A DNA stretch of 48,990 nt from Culicoidibacter larvae (GTDB taxonomy: Bacteria > Bacillota_I > Bacilli_A > Culicoidibacterales > Culicoidibacteraceae). Where the stretch lies: assembly GCF_005771635.1 (NCBI RefSeq), contig NZ_VBWP01000011.1, forward strand, positions 1 to 48,990. Reading direction: 5' to 3'. The notes beneath the pieces were generated by a model that ran no database searches, was not told the DNA's origin, and worked only from the letters and a program-made list of their open reading frames with translations. Made by a program: the position numbers and the translations under genes. The stretch's first letter is position 1. The number at the start of each line of letters is the position of its first letter. Shown piece by piece: positions 9,751 through 17,139 of the stretch.

Positions 9751-10320
9751 ATGGATTTAACGAACTTTTTAGAAATCATGGATAGTGGCAAAGAAGTTGT
9801 TGCAGGATCAGAGGAGCATCAATTTATGCATGGGCTGTCTCAAGAAGCGCTTAGAGTTACAATGGAACTAAATAATCAATATCATACAGGTGATGAAATA
9901 AGGCTTCTCATGGAAAAACTTACTGGAAGAACAATCGATGAAAGTTTTGCTTTGTTTCCGCCATTTTATACAGATTGCGGAAAAAACATAAAAATTGGTA
10001 AAAATGTTTTTATAAATGCAGCTTGTATGTTTCAAGACCAGGGAGGTATTGAAATTGGTGATGGCACACTTATTGGGCATAATGTAGTGATTGCTACACT
10101 CAATCATAATATGAGACCGAAATACAGAGGTAATATTATTCCAAAACCTGTTAAGATTGGTAAGAATGTCTGGATAGGAGCCAATGTAACAATTTGCCAA
10201 GGCGTGGAAATTGGTGAGAATGCCATAGTGGCAGCAGGTGCAGTAGTTACTAAAAGTGTAGATAAAAACACTGTTGTCGGCGGAATTCCGGCGAAATTTA
10301 TCAAAAGAATTGAAGAATAA
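9751..10320 (+). CDS. Sugar O-acetyltransferase (maltose/galactoside O-acetyltransferase family)
   Basis: A 189-aa left-handed beta-helix acetyltransferase of the Maa/LacA type, using acetyl-CoA on sugar hydroxyls. The N-terminal Mac-like helical part spans about residues 1-60. Hexapeptide repeats run from about 75 to 180 (IKIGKNVFINAACMF, IEIGDGTLIGHNVVI, VKIGKNVWIGANVTI, VEIGENAIVAAGAVV). The catalytic His sits in ATLNHNM near residue 113. RBS AAAGGAGG precedes the ATG. It is followed by the hydrolase gene after 16 nt, so the two are co-transcribed. LysR divergent. The physiological acceptor is unknown. Confidence 0.9.
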   Translation: MDLTNFLEIMDSGKEVVAGSEEHQFMHGLSQEALRVTMELNNQYHTGDEIRLLMEKLTGRTIDESFALFPPFYTDCGKNIKIGKNVFINAACMFQDQGGIEIGDGTLIGHNVVIATLNHNMRPKYRGNIIPKPVKIGKNVWIGANVTICQGVEIGENAIVAAGAVVTKSVDKNTVVGGIPAKFIKRIEE

Positions 10321-10336
10321 TTGGCGGGTGAAAAAA

Positions 10337-11311
10337 ATGATGCAATCAGAACAATTAAATTTAATAAGTCAATGGGATAAAACTTTTGAAAAGAGCAATC
10401 AAGTAAGTCATAGAAAAATTACTTTTGTAAATCGCTATGGTATAACACTTGCAGCAGATTTATATGAACCAAAAGAATATACCGGGAAATTACCGGCTAT
10501 TGCTGTTTCCGGACCTTTTGGTGCTGTCAAAGAGCAATCATCAGGAAAATATGCACAAGAAATGGCAATGCGGGGATTTCTTGCTTTGGCATTTGACCCA
10601 TCTTATACGGGTGAAAGTGGTGGTCAACCAAGGTATGTTGCTTCGCCAGATATTAATACAGAAGATTTCTCAGCAGCAGTTGATTTTTTGTCTGTTCAAG
10701 ATAATGTAGATAGTGAGAAAATTGGCATTATTGGGATCTGTGGCTGGGGTGGTATGGCTCTTAATGCTGCTGCAATGGATACAAGAATAAAAGCAACAGT
10801 TGCTTCTACTATGTATGATATGACGAGATCTAAGGCACAGGGATATAATGATTCTCTAGATGCAGAGGGTAGGTATCAAATTCGTCAGAGTTTGAATATA
10901 CAAAGAACACTGGATTACAAAAATGGTTATTATGACTTAGCTGGAGGAGTTGTTGATCCGCTTCCTGATGACGCCCCTCAATTTGTAAAAGATTATTATG
11001 CGTATTATAAAACATCAAGAGGATATCATGAAAGATCGTTGAATTCTAATAATGGCTGGAATATTACTTCTACACTTTCTTTTATGAATATGCCTATTCT
11101 ACAATATGCTGATGAAATCAGGAGTGCATGCTTGCTTGTTCATGGAGAAAAAGCTCATTCTTTATATTTTAGTCAAGACGCGTTCAAAAAATTAACAGGA
11201 GATAATAAAGAACTTTTAATTATACCAAATGCTAATCATACGGACTTGTATGATAAAATGGATATTATTCCCTTTGATAAAATACAGAAATTTTTTGAGG
11301 ATAATATTTAA
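10337..11311 (+). CDS. Alpha/beta hydrolase-fold protein with Trp at the nucleophile elbow
   Basis: A 324-aa protein of the dienelactone-hydrolase/YcjY-like group. RKITFVNRYGITLAADLYEP and AMRGFLALAFDPSYTGESGG match that group, and ANHTDLYD near the C-terminus carries the expected His. The nucleophile elbow reads IGICGWGGMALNAA (codons around 10735-10775). In relatives I recall, the sixth residue is Ser (GICGSGG); here it is Trp, so hydrolase activity is doubtful. The start is not marked by a strong RBS. ATG 10337 is used; ATG 10340 and GTG 10328 are alternatives. Second gene of the LysR-linked operon, ended by a terminator. Confidence 0.8.
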   Translation: MMQSEQLNLISQWDKTFEKSNQVSHRKITFVNRYGITLAADLYEPKEYTGKLPAIAVSGPFGAVKEQSSGKYAQEMAMRGFLALAFDPSYTGESGGQPRYVASPDINTEDFSAAVDFLSVQDNVDSEKIGIIGICGWGGMALNAAAMDTRIKATVASTMYDMTRSKAQGYNDSLDAEGRYQIRQSLNIQRTLDYKNGYYDLAGGVVDPLPDDAPQFVKDYYAYYKTSRGYHERSLNSNNGWNITSTLSFMNMPILQYADEIRSACLLVHGEKAHSLYFSQDAFKKLTGDNKELLIIPNANHTDLYDKMDIIPFDKIQKFFEDNI

Positions 11312-11354
11312 TCAGGAGTAGTGCATATATCCAATATTAAATAATTATATATGT

Positions 11355-11382
11355 AAAAAGCCCTTGTTTTAAGGGCTTTTTT
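11355..11382 (+). terminator. Terminator of the acetyltransferase-hydrolase operon
   Basis: Arms AAAAAGCCCTT (11355-11365) and AAGGGCTTTTTT (11371-11382), loop GTTTT. Confidence 0.9.
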
Positions 11383-11498
11383 AGTTTTATGAAAGTAAGA
11401 TAAAAATTGTGAACTTTATGTAAAAGCATTGTTTTGATTGAATTGAAACACGTATAATTACTTAGTAACAAAAAATATATTCTGCGGGGGAATAAGTA

Positions 11499-12761
11499 AT
11501 GAAAAAAATTATGTTAACGCTTGTTTCGGTAATTTTAGTGTTTGTTGGATTGCAGGCACAAGTTTATGCGATATCGGAACACGAATATGATATGACTGAT
11601 TCACTTCGATTAATTGATAAGGGTACTTCTGATCTAAATGGTTATGGTACGTTTACTCATACCGGTTCATCATATTTCAATAAGCAATATAAGTACATGT
11701 TGCTAACCAAAACGTCAACCATTGTCAATACTAGTAATTCTACAATGAAAGCACAATTATATCTTCCATATTATTATGCGTATGGTTTGAATGATACTGA
11801 CAATACAAGTTATGTTGGTATTGGTTATCCGGCTAATTGGAATAGTGAATCAAATAAATTTCTTTTTGATAATTATGTAAGCAATGGTGCGTTTATTAAT
11901 TCTTATGATAGTGATATTGTATCGCTGAATTATCCATTGCGGAAAGACTTGAAAAACAGTGAGTATTTTATCGATGATTTAGTTTATCAACAGGGAGAAC
12001 TTGCAGATTGGTCACAAAGCGTACCGGTTGTACGTCAGTTAGCCAGCGAAAGTCCAGACGATACTGTTATTGCTTTTGACATGGGTACTTTGGCACCGGG
12101 AGAGAGTAAAACATTTTCATATGTAATTAAGAGTTATGGTTTGCAACATTACTCTGGAGTATCCGGGGTCGACTTTATAACTTATTTACGTTTTGAAGTT
12201 GCTGCTAAACCGGTTATGGTTCACTATGTTGATCAATTCGGTAATACAATAGCTGATGACAGCATTATTAATGGAAATGGTGAGCAGCTAGTCAATGAAA
12301 CATACAATACTATTGCCAAAGATATAGATGGCTATCAGCTAATTGAAACAACTGATAATACCAGCGGTACATTAAGTGATCAAGAACAAACGGTTACGTA
12401 TACATACCAAAAAGTAGATAAGCCAGTTAATGGAGAAGTAACAGTCAATTATAAAGATATTGATGGTAATGCTTTGTGTGACGCAATAATATTGAGCGAT
12501 GTTGTTGGTGCTACCTATAAAACCGATGCTAGGACTTTTAGTGGTTGGACATTGAAAACAGTTGAGGGGAATGCCGAAGGTATTTATGCAGCTGAACCGC
12601 AACAGGTTTCATATATTTATGAACCGGAAGCGGCAACTAACAGTGAAATCGGGATGTTACCAAATACCGGAAACAATCATGATTTTAATATAGTTTCTGG
12701 GGCAGGAACATTTATTATTGCCGGAGCGGTATTAGCAATAATGTATTTTAAACGGAAATAA
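11499..12761 (+). CDS. LPXTG-anchored surface protein with MucBP domains
   Basis: A 420-aa sortase substrate. The signal peptide ends near residue 26 (LQAQVYA). An unassigned N-terminal region of about 210 residues, rich in Ser, Tyr, Asn and Asp, follows. Two MucBP-like modules come next: one beginning PVMVHYVDQFGNTIADD (about 243-310) and one beginning EVTVNYKDIDGNALCD (about 314-375). Each ends in the TVTYTYQ/QVSYIYEP strand typical of the domain. The C-terminus has LPNTG, a hydrophobic helix and a KRK tail. RBS GGGGG lies upstream, with -10 TATAAT at 11453-11458 and -35 TTGTTT at 11429-11434. Likely an adhesin, probably for glycan or mucus. Monocistronic. Confidence 0.9.
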   Translation: MKKIMLTLVSVILVFVGLQAQVYAISEHEYDMTDSLRLIDKGTSDLNGYGTFTHTGSSYFNKQYKYMLLTKTSTIVNTSNSTMKAQLYLPYYYAYGLNDTDNTSYVGIGYPANWNSESNKFLFDNYVSNGAFINSYDSDIVSLNYPLRKDLKNSEYFIDDLVYQQGELADWSQSVPVVRQLASESPDDTVIAFDMGTLAPGESKTFSYVIKSYGLQHYSGVSGVDFITYLRFEVAAKPVMVHYVDQFGNTIADDSIINGNGEQLVNETYNTIAKDIDGYQLIETTDNTSGTLSDQEQTVTYTYQKVDKPVNGEVTVNYKDIDGNALCDAIILSDVVGATYKTDARTFSGWTLKTVEGNAEGIYAAEPQQVSYIYEPEAATNSEIGMLPNTGNNHDFNIVSGAGTFIIAGAVLAIMYFKRK

Positions 12762-12766
12762 TTTTG

Positions 12767-12798
12767 ATAAAAGCGGCTTCCGAGGAAGCTGCTTTTAT
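12767..12798 (+). terminator. Surface protein gene terminator
   Basis: Fifteen-bp arms 12767-12781 and 12784-12798 with one G-U pair (AAAGCGGCTTCC against GGAAGCTGCTTT). The T-rich right arm ends TTTTATTT. Confidence 0.8.
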
Positions 12799-12846
12799 TT
12801 GTTTTTTAAAATGATATAATGAGTAAAATAGGGGTGATAGTACAAA

Positions 12847-13293
12847 ATGAGTAAGAAGTTTTTTCTAAGTCCTAAGTTAGTGATTGGAATGTTAGTGTTG
12901 TTTTGCACTTTAGGTGTGATTTCACTAATGAATTTATTGAGTTTACTAGCCGGGAATGGTGGTCGAATTGGTGTTTTTTCGATGTTCGGCTTTTTAATAT
13001 TTGGAACCGTATTTATTGTAGCGCTTAGAAACAGAATAGAAGTTTCTGCTGGGAAGATTGTCTATGAGAACAAAGAGTATTACAATACTGACTATACTTT
13101 TAAAATTGTTCAGGAGGCTATCGACCAATCTTTTACTCAACGACCGCTTACGGATTTATTTAAAAAGTATTATGTTAATTTGATTATTGTGGAGCGTAAC
13201 AGCGGCAGAGTGGTTGAGCGATTAAAGTTGAATGGTATGTTTGGTTTTCAAAGAAGGAAACTCGTTGCGCTTTTAGGAATTGATTATATGTAA
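12847..13293 (+). CDS. Small membrane protein of unknown function
   Basis: A 148-aa protein with two N-terminal transmembrane segments (about residues 11-36 and 43-60). A cytoplasmic-type C-terminal region of about 85 residues with mixed charge follows (IVYENKEYYNTDYTFKIV, LIIVERNSGRVVERLKL). No known motif was recognised. The shape suggests a PH-like or regulatory domain tethered to the membrane, but this is only an impression. The gene has TATAAT at 12815-12820, a GGGGTGAT-type RBS and its own terminator. No partner gene is evident. Confidence 0.65.
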   Translation: MSKKFFLSPKLVIGMLVLFCTLGVISLMNLLSLLAGNGGRIGVFSMFGFLIFGTVFIVALRNRIEVSAGKIVYENKEYYNTDYTFKIVQEAIDQSFTQRPLTDLFKKYYVNLIIVERNSGRVVERLKLNGMFGFQRRKLVALLGIDYM

Positions 13294-13298
13294 AGGAA

Positions 13299-13330
13299 AA
13301 CCCTGCCGGTTCCGCGGAACCGGCAGGGTT
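13299..13330. terminator. Perfect 32-nt palindromic terminator
   Basis: The two 16-nt halves (13299-13314 and 13315-13330) are exact reverse complements, starting AACCCTGCCGG and ending CCGGCAGGGTT. It is followed by AAATTTTC, a weak U-tract. Confidence 0.75.
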
Positions 13331-13368
13331 AAATTTTCTCAATAAGAAATCATCTCAATTGGTGACAG

Positions 13369-13377
13369 TGGTATAAT
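13369..13377 (+). promoter_or_regulatory. Extended -10 promoter of the NagB-like gene
   Basis: TGG followed by TATAAT (13372-13377). No good -35 is seen. The same architecture recurs before many genes in the window. Confidence 0.5.
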
Positions 13378-13415
13378 AAAAATATGTAAAAACAGCAAAT
13401 GAAAGGAAGTTATTT

Positions 13416-14141
13416 ATGAAAATTATTCTTGAAAATTCTTATGAGAAGCTGAGTGAAACCTTAGCAATGATTATGATTAGTGAGATGTCGAAACCAGGCC
13501 GAGTGAATGTTGACTTTACTGATGGTGTTTCACCAGTTGGTGCTTATGAACTGGTTGCTAAGAAAGTACAGGAGGATCCTGAGCGTTATCATAATGTGCA
13601 TTATTATAGTCATGGTGAATCAACGTATCCACCAAAAAGTGTTGCTGGTATGTTGAAGGAACAGATTTTCGATCCATTTATGGTGCCGCAAGAAAATATT
13701 CATTTGATTGATGTTAATGATATTTATAAACAAATTCATGATATTGAAGCTGCCGGCGGTTTGGATTTATCAGTTTTAGGGTTAGGTGCGGATGCTCATT
13801 TTTGTGTTAACTTTCCTGATTCAACTCAGTTTGATAAATTGATTTATAAGTATGAGCCAAAGGATTATGATTGGTATGAGGAAACTCGTAAAAAATATGG
13901 TATTGATGCATTTAGCGGGATGGTCACTTTTGGATTTAAGATGGTTGCTAAAACCAGACGAGTAGTTATGATTGTTAATGGTACTAATAAGGCGCAGGCA
14001 GTGAAAGATATGTTGACACAACCGATTTCAACACATTATCCGGCAACAATTTTACGTTGTCTTGATAATTTCACTTTGATTCTTGATGCTGATGCGGCTT
14101 CGTTATTAACTGAAGAAGATATCGCTAACGCAAAACTTTAA
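13416..14141 (+). CDS. Divergent NagB/6-phosphogluconolactonase family protein
   Basis: A 241-aa protein with the NagB-like fold. DFTDGVSPVGAYELVAKKV (about residues 33-51) matches the phosphate-binding GSTPxGxY loop, and LGLGADAHFCVNFP (121-134) matches the NagB LGxGxDGHIAFNEP stretch, keeping D126 and H128. However, the Glu of FNEP is Phe (F133) and no DEY motif is seen where the catalytic base should be (YYSHGES at 63-69). Glucosamine-6-phosphate deaminase activity is therefore uncertain; another sugar-phosphate isomerase or binding role is possible. Monocistronic, with an extended -10 promoter and a strong terminator. Confidence 0.75.
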   Translation: MKIILENSYEKLSETLAMIMISEMSKPGRVNVDFTDGVSPVGAYELVAKKVQEDPERYHNVHYYSHGESTYPPKSVAGMLKEQIFDPFMVPQENIHLIDVNDIYKQIHDIEAAGGLDLSVLGLGADAHFCVNFPDSTQFDKLIYKYEPKDYDWYEETRKKYGIDAFSGMVTFGFKMVAKTRRVVMIVNGTNKAQAVKDMLTQPISTHYPATILRCLDNFTLILDADAASLLTEEDIANAKL

Positions 14142-14152
14142 GGGAAAAGTTG

Positions 14153-14183
14153 AACCCGCCAAGACTTAGGGTCTTGGCGGGTT
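14153..14183 (+). terminator. Terminator after the NagB-like gene
   Basis: Thirteen-bp arms AACCCGCCAAGAC (14153-14165) and GTCTTGGCGGGTT (14171-14183). The next gene's extended -10 (TGCTATAAT, 14187-14195) begins 4 nt after the hairpin. Confidence 0.8.
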
Positions 14184-14219
14184 CTGTGCTATAATTCAAA
14201 TAGTAACGGAGGGGTAATT

Positions 14220-14708
14220 ATGGAGCGCATCGAACAATATTGGCAACAGTTTTTGCATGAAACTGACCGCAGTGCTGATACAAAATATCTAGAGAGTTTT
14301 TATTTTGGCAGCAACGAGCAATCTGCCAATAATTTATTGCAATTAGTGCTGAGTGGTAAAAAGAAAGCAACTTGTTCTAGTTTGGCATATTTTGAAGCGA
14401 TTGGCGAGGAGGTGCCCAAACCTGGTGATTTTTCAATTATCACTGATTGGGCGGGAACGCCGTTTTGTGTTATTCAAACTAAGCAAGTAGCGCTTATGGC
14501 TTTTAAAGATATGACTTTTGATATTTGCAAACGCGAAGGCGAAGATGAGCATCTTGAGTCATGGCAAAGTAATCATATTTACTTTTTTACTGAAGAGGGT
14601 AAGCAGTATGGTTATGAATTTTCTTGGGATATGGAAGTTGTTTTTGAGGATTTCGAAGTAGTTTATACGGAGGAAAGTATGTATGATATTGATAATGCTA
14701 GATTGTGA
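14220..14708 (+). CDS. ASCH domain-containing protein
   Basis: A 162-aa protein of the ASCH superfamily (YqfB/PUA-like beta-barrel, likely RNA- or nucleoside-related). Recognisable blocks are YFGSNEQSANNLLQLVLSGKKKATCSS (about residues 27-53), where the Gly-Lys-Lys-Ala-Thr motif is characteristic, then PKPGDFSIITDWAGTPFCVIQT and FEVVY near the end. RBS GGAGGGG (14208-14214) is 5 nt from the ATG. It is a single-gene unit just before the MarR operon. Function is unknown beyond the fold; some relatives hydrolyse N4-acetylcytidine. Confidence 0.85.
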   Translation: MERIEQYWQQFLHETDRSADTKYLESFYFGSNEQSANNLLQLVLSGKKKATCSSLAYFEAIGEEVPKPGDFSIITDWAGTPFCVIQTKQVALMAFKDMTFDICKREGEDEHLESWQSNHIYFFTEEGKQYGYEFSWDMEVVFEDFEVVYTEESMYDIDNARL

Positions 14709-14715
14709 CTGAAGG

Positions 14716-14737
14716 CAAGTTCCTCCCTCGGAACTTG
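14716..14737 (+). terminator. Weak terminator-like hairpin
   Basis: Arms CAAGTTCC (14716-14723) and GGAACTTG (14730-14737) without a continuous T run. Confidence 0.35.
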
Positions 14738-14750
14738 TCATTCTTCCAAA

Positions 14751-14782
14751 ATTATTTTTGTTGCAAATGCAACAAAAATAAT
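14751..14782. promoter_or_regulatory. Candidate MarR operator (15-bp-arm dyad)
   Basis: Arms ATTATTTTTGTTGCA (14751-14765) and TGCAACAAAAATAAT (14768-14782) are exact reverse complements around a 2-nt centre. The -35 box TTGCAA (14761-14766) lies in the middle. Position and symmetry fit autorepression by the MarR protein encoded next. Confidence 0.7.
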
Positions 14783-14789
14783 GTATTAT
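14761..14789 (+). promoter_or_regulatory. marR operon promoter
   Basis: TTGCAA (14761-14766), a 17-nt spacer and TATTAT (14784-14789). Confidence 0.6.
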
Positions 14790-14818
14790 AGAAATAACTC
14801 AAAAAAGGAGTTTTGATG

Positions 14819-15271
14819 ATGCCTAATATTTTGCGTGAAATCGGGAAGATTGCCCGGGGCCTAGATTCAATTAGTAATATTGAGTTTAAAGATGTTAATT
14901 TAAGTCGTGGTCAGTATGTATATTTGGTACGTATTTGTGAACATCCGGGTATTATCCAAGAGAAACTAGCCGAGTTAATTATGGTGGATCGCACGACAAC
15001 TGCCAGAGCGATAAAGCGATTAGAGGCAAGCGGTTTTGTTGAACGTCGCGGTGATAGTGAGAACCGGAAAATCAGAAAGTTATTTCCAACTAAGCGGGCA
15101 TTGGAAGTATATCCATTTATTATTCGTGAGAATATTTATTCTAATCAAGTGGTGCTAGCCGGCTTATCAACTAAAGAAGCGGAGATACTTGCCGATTTAT
15201 TAGTTAAGGTGAGGGAAAATGTTGAGGTGGACTGGGAACTGGTCAAGAAGGGCCATAAACGTGAATATTAA
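14819..15271 (+). CDS. MarR family transcriptional regulator
   Basis: About 150 aa, the usual MarR length. The winged HTH at about residues 28-98 includes LSRGQYVYLVRICEHPGI, QEKLAELIMVDRTTTARAIKRLEASG (helix-turn-helix) and the wing ERRGDSENRKIRKLFPT. The helices at both ends form the dimer interface. AAAAGGAG (14803-14810) is 8 nt from ATG 14819 and 5 nt from ATG 14816; either may be used. It heads an operon with a PaiA-like acetyltransferase, a B3/B4-domain protein and a second GNAT. A large perfect dyad covers its promoter, so negative autoregulation is likely. The ligand is unknown. Confidence 0.92.
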   Translation: MPNILREIGKIARGLDSISNIEFKDVNLSRGQYVYLVRICEHPGIIQEKLAELIMVDRTTTARAIKRLEASGFVERRGDSENRKIRKLFPTKRALEVYPFIIRENIYSNQVVLAGLSTKEAEILADLLVKVRENVEVDWELVKKGHKREY

Positions 15272-15289
15272 GAAGGAGCGAAATTTATA

Positions 15290-15799
15290 GTGAAGTTGAA
15301 GAAATTAAGTGTAAATGATGCTGCGGTATTGCAGGAGATTAGTGTTTTAACTTATAAAGATACTTTTGACCCATATAATAGTGCAGAGAATATGGCGATT
15401 TATTTGGAGGAAGCTTATAATATTCCTAAGCTAGAACGTGAATTGCAAAATCCTGAATCAGAATTTTATTTTTTATTTGTTGATGGACGGTTAGCGGCTT
15501 ATTTGAAGTTGAATGTTGGAGCCGCGCAAAGTGAAACAATTGCTGATAATGCGCTTGAAGTTGAGCGGATTTATGTGAAGCCAGAATTTAAGCGTCGTGG
15601 TTTAGGTAAGTATTTGATGGAAAAGTCCGAAGCAATTGCCAAAGAACTTGGCAAGAGCTCAATGTGGCTTGGCGTTTGGGAAGACAACAAAGCTGCCCAA
15701 AGTTTTTATGAGCAAATGGGGTTTGCTATTGTTGGCAGTCATTCGTTTTTTATGGCTGATGATGAGCAAACAGATTTGATTATGGCAAAAGAAATTTAG
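15290..15799 (+). CDS. GNAT family N-acetyltransferase, PaiA-like
   Basis: A 169-aa acetyltransferase. The acetyl-CoA site is ERIYVKPEFKRRGLGKYLM (about residues 88-106, R/QxxGxG/A-type loop RRGLGK). It is followed by WLGVWEDNKAAQSFYEQMGF and the tail FMADDEQTDLIMAKEI, which resembles the spermidine/spermine acetyltransferase PaiA. Start is GTG 15290; AAGGAG (15273-15278) is 11 nt upstream. It lies 18 nt after marR. Polyamine detoxification is a plausible role but is inferred from tail similarity only. Confidence 0.85.
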   Translation: MKLKKLSVNDAAVLQEISVLTYKDTFDPYNSAENMAIYLEEAYNIPKLERELQNPESEFYFLFVDGRLAAYLKLNVGAAQSETIADNALEVERIYVKPEFKRRGLGKYLMEKSEAIAKELGKSSMWLGVWEDNKAAQSFYEQMGFAIVGSHSFFMADDEQTDLIMAKEI

Positions 15800-15816
15800 G
15801 TTTGGAGTTGTTAGTC

Positions 15817-16527
15817 ATGAATAGGATTATTGTTGAGTCGGCTTTTTGGGAACTTTTTCCTGAGGCGGAAATTCAGATTTTAGTAGTGAAGGCTATTGAT
15901 AATCATGTTGTTGAGGCAAAGAATGATTACTTTGCGGCTCTGCTTGCAGATGGCGCAAATGATGCCGGTCAATATTTGACCGATGCTAATTTCAGCCAAA
16001 ATAGAGTAGTTGCAGAATGGCGTGAGGCATTTTCTAAGTTTAAGACTAAGAAGGGTGCGCGGGCATCAATTGAGGCGTTATTGAAGCGAGCGAGTCAGGG
16101 ACATGAGTTTCGGCCGATTAATCCTTTGGTGGATATTTATAATTCGGTTTCGTTGCAATTTGCAGTGCCATGTGGTGGCGAGGATATTGATACGATTGAG
16201 GGCGATTTACGTTTAGGTAAAGCGCAGGGTCGCGAAAGCTTTTTGCCACTTGGTGCGGATGCGGATGCGCCGGCATTGCCTGGTGAAATTATCTATTATG
16301 ATGATGCCGGAGCGATTTGCCGTTGTTTGAATTGGCGTGAGGCGCAGCGGACAATGTTGACTGAGGATACAGTGAATGCGGTGTTGGTGATTGAGGCAAT
16401 CAATCGCGAGCAGGCTATGCGAGCGCGCGAGGCGGCAGCGAAGATGAAACAGTTGCTTGATGGCTACTTTAATGTCGAGAGCGTTACATATCAGTTGAGT
16501 GTTGAAAATCCGGAGATTGTTTTGTAG
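15817..16527 (+). CDS. Free-standing B3/B4 (tRNA-editing-like) domain protein
   Basis: About 236 aa, COG3382-type: the B3/B4 domain of phenylalanyl-tRNA synthetase beta found alone. Typical blocks are FRPINPLVDIYNSVSLQFAV (about residues 100-119), GEDIDTIEGDLRLGKAQG and GEIIYYDDAGAICRCLNWRE with TEDTVNAVLVIEAI. These line the editing-site pocket in PheT. ATG 15817 is chosen because TTTGGAG (15801-15807) is 9 nt away, while the upstream TTG 15802 lies within that Shine-Dalgarno sequence. The operon position between two acetyltransferases suggests a stress role, perhaps deacylation of mischarged tRNA. Function not proven for the family. Confidence 0.85.
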   Translation: MNRIIVESAFWELFPEAEIQILVVKAIDNHVVEAKNDYFAALLADGANDAGQYLTDANFSQNRVVAEWREAFSKFKTKKGARASIEALLKRASQGHEFRPINPLVDIYNSVSLQFAVPCGGEDIDTIEGDLRLGKAQGRESFLPLGADADAPALPGEIIYYDDAGAICRCLNWREAQRTMLTEDTVNAVLVIEAINREQAMRAREAAAKMKQLLDGYFNVESVTYQLSVENPEIVL

Positions 16528-16542
16528 AAGCGAGGTGCCGAT

Positions 16543-17022
16543 ATGGAAGTGAAGCTTTTTGCTAAGGATGATTTAGCATTGGCGGTTCAATTGGTTGATG
16601 AACTTTGGGGTGATACTAAGATGGTTTTGCGCGGCCAGCTTGTTGATGTTCATGATGCTGATGGAGCTGTGTTAGTGTACGATGGTGCTGCGATTGCTGG
16701 TATATTGACGTATATTATTCTTGAGGATAAATTTGAAATTTTGACTTTTAATAGTTTGATTGAGCATAAGGGTGTTGGCCGCATGCTTATGGATGTCGCG
16801 ATACAGATTGCTAAAGAAAGTCATTACGATGAAGTCTGGGTGCTGACAACTAATGATAATACTCGGGCATTGAAATTTTATCAGCGCTATGGTTTTGCTT
16901 TGGTTCGAGTGAATTTTAATGCACTTGATGCATCGCGCCAACTGAAACCGGAAATTCCGGAGTTTGGTGCTGATAATATTCGTTTGGATCATGAGTTTAT
17001 TTTAAAATTGGCTCTGGTATGA
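16543..17022 (+). CDS. GNAT family N-acetyltransferase
   Basis: A 159-aa acetyltransferase. The acetyl-CoA loop region is LIEHKGVGRMLMDVAIQIA (about residues 73-91, HKGVGR). It is followed by WVLTTNDNTRALKFYQRYGFALVRV, the canonical beta5-alpha4 segment with NxxAxxFY-like spacing. The N-terminus begins directly with the first beta strand. RBS GAGGTG (16532-16537) is 5 nt from the ATG, and the gene lies 15 nt after the B3/B4 gene. Last gene of the MarR operon. The substrate cannot be deduced. Confidence 0.88.
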   Translation: MEVKLFAKDDLALAVQLVDELWGDTKMVLRGQLVDVHDADGAVLVYDGAAIAGILTYIILEDKFEILTFNSLIEHKGVGRMLMDVAIQIAKESHYDEVWVLTTNDNTRALKFYQRYGFALVRVNFNALDASRQLKPEIPEFGADNIRLDHEFILKLALV

Positions 17023-17063
17023 AGTGAGCGATATTGTATTATAGTACTGACTAAATTGAGGTA

Positions 17064-17109
17064 CCGAAAAGGCGGGCGTTATTATGACGCCCGCCTTTTC
17101 GGCATTTTT
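17064..17109. terminator. Strong terminator of the MarR operon
   Basis: Perfect 16-bp arms CCGAAAAGGCGGGCGT (17064-17079) and ACGCCCGCCTTTTCGG (17087-17102), then CATTTTTG. The next gene's extended -10 TGGTATAAT (17109-17117) follows immediately. Confidence 0.85.
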
Positions 17110-17139
17110 GGTATAATAAAAAGTGACGGAGGTGGCGAT

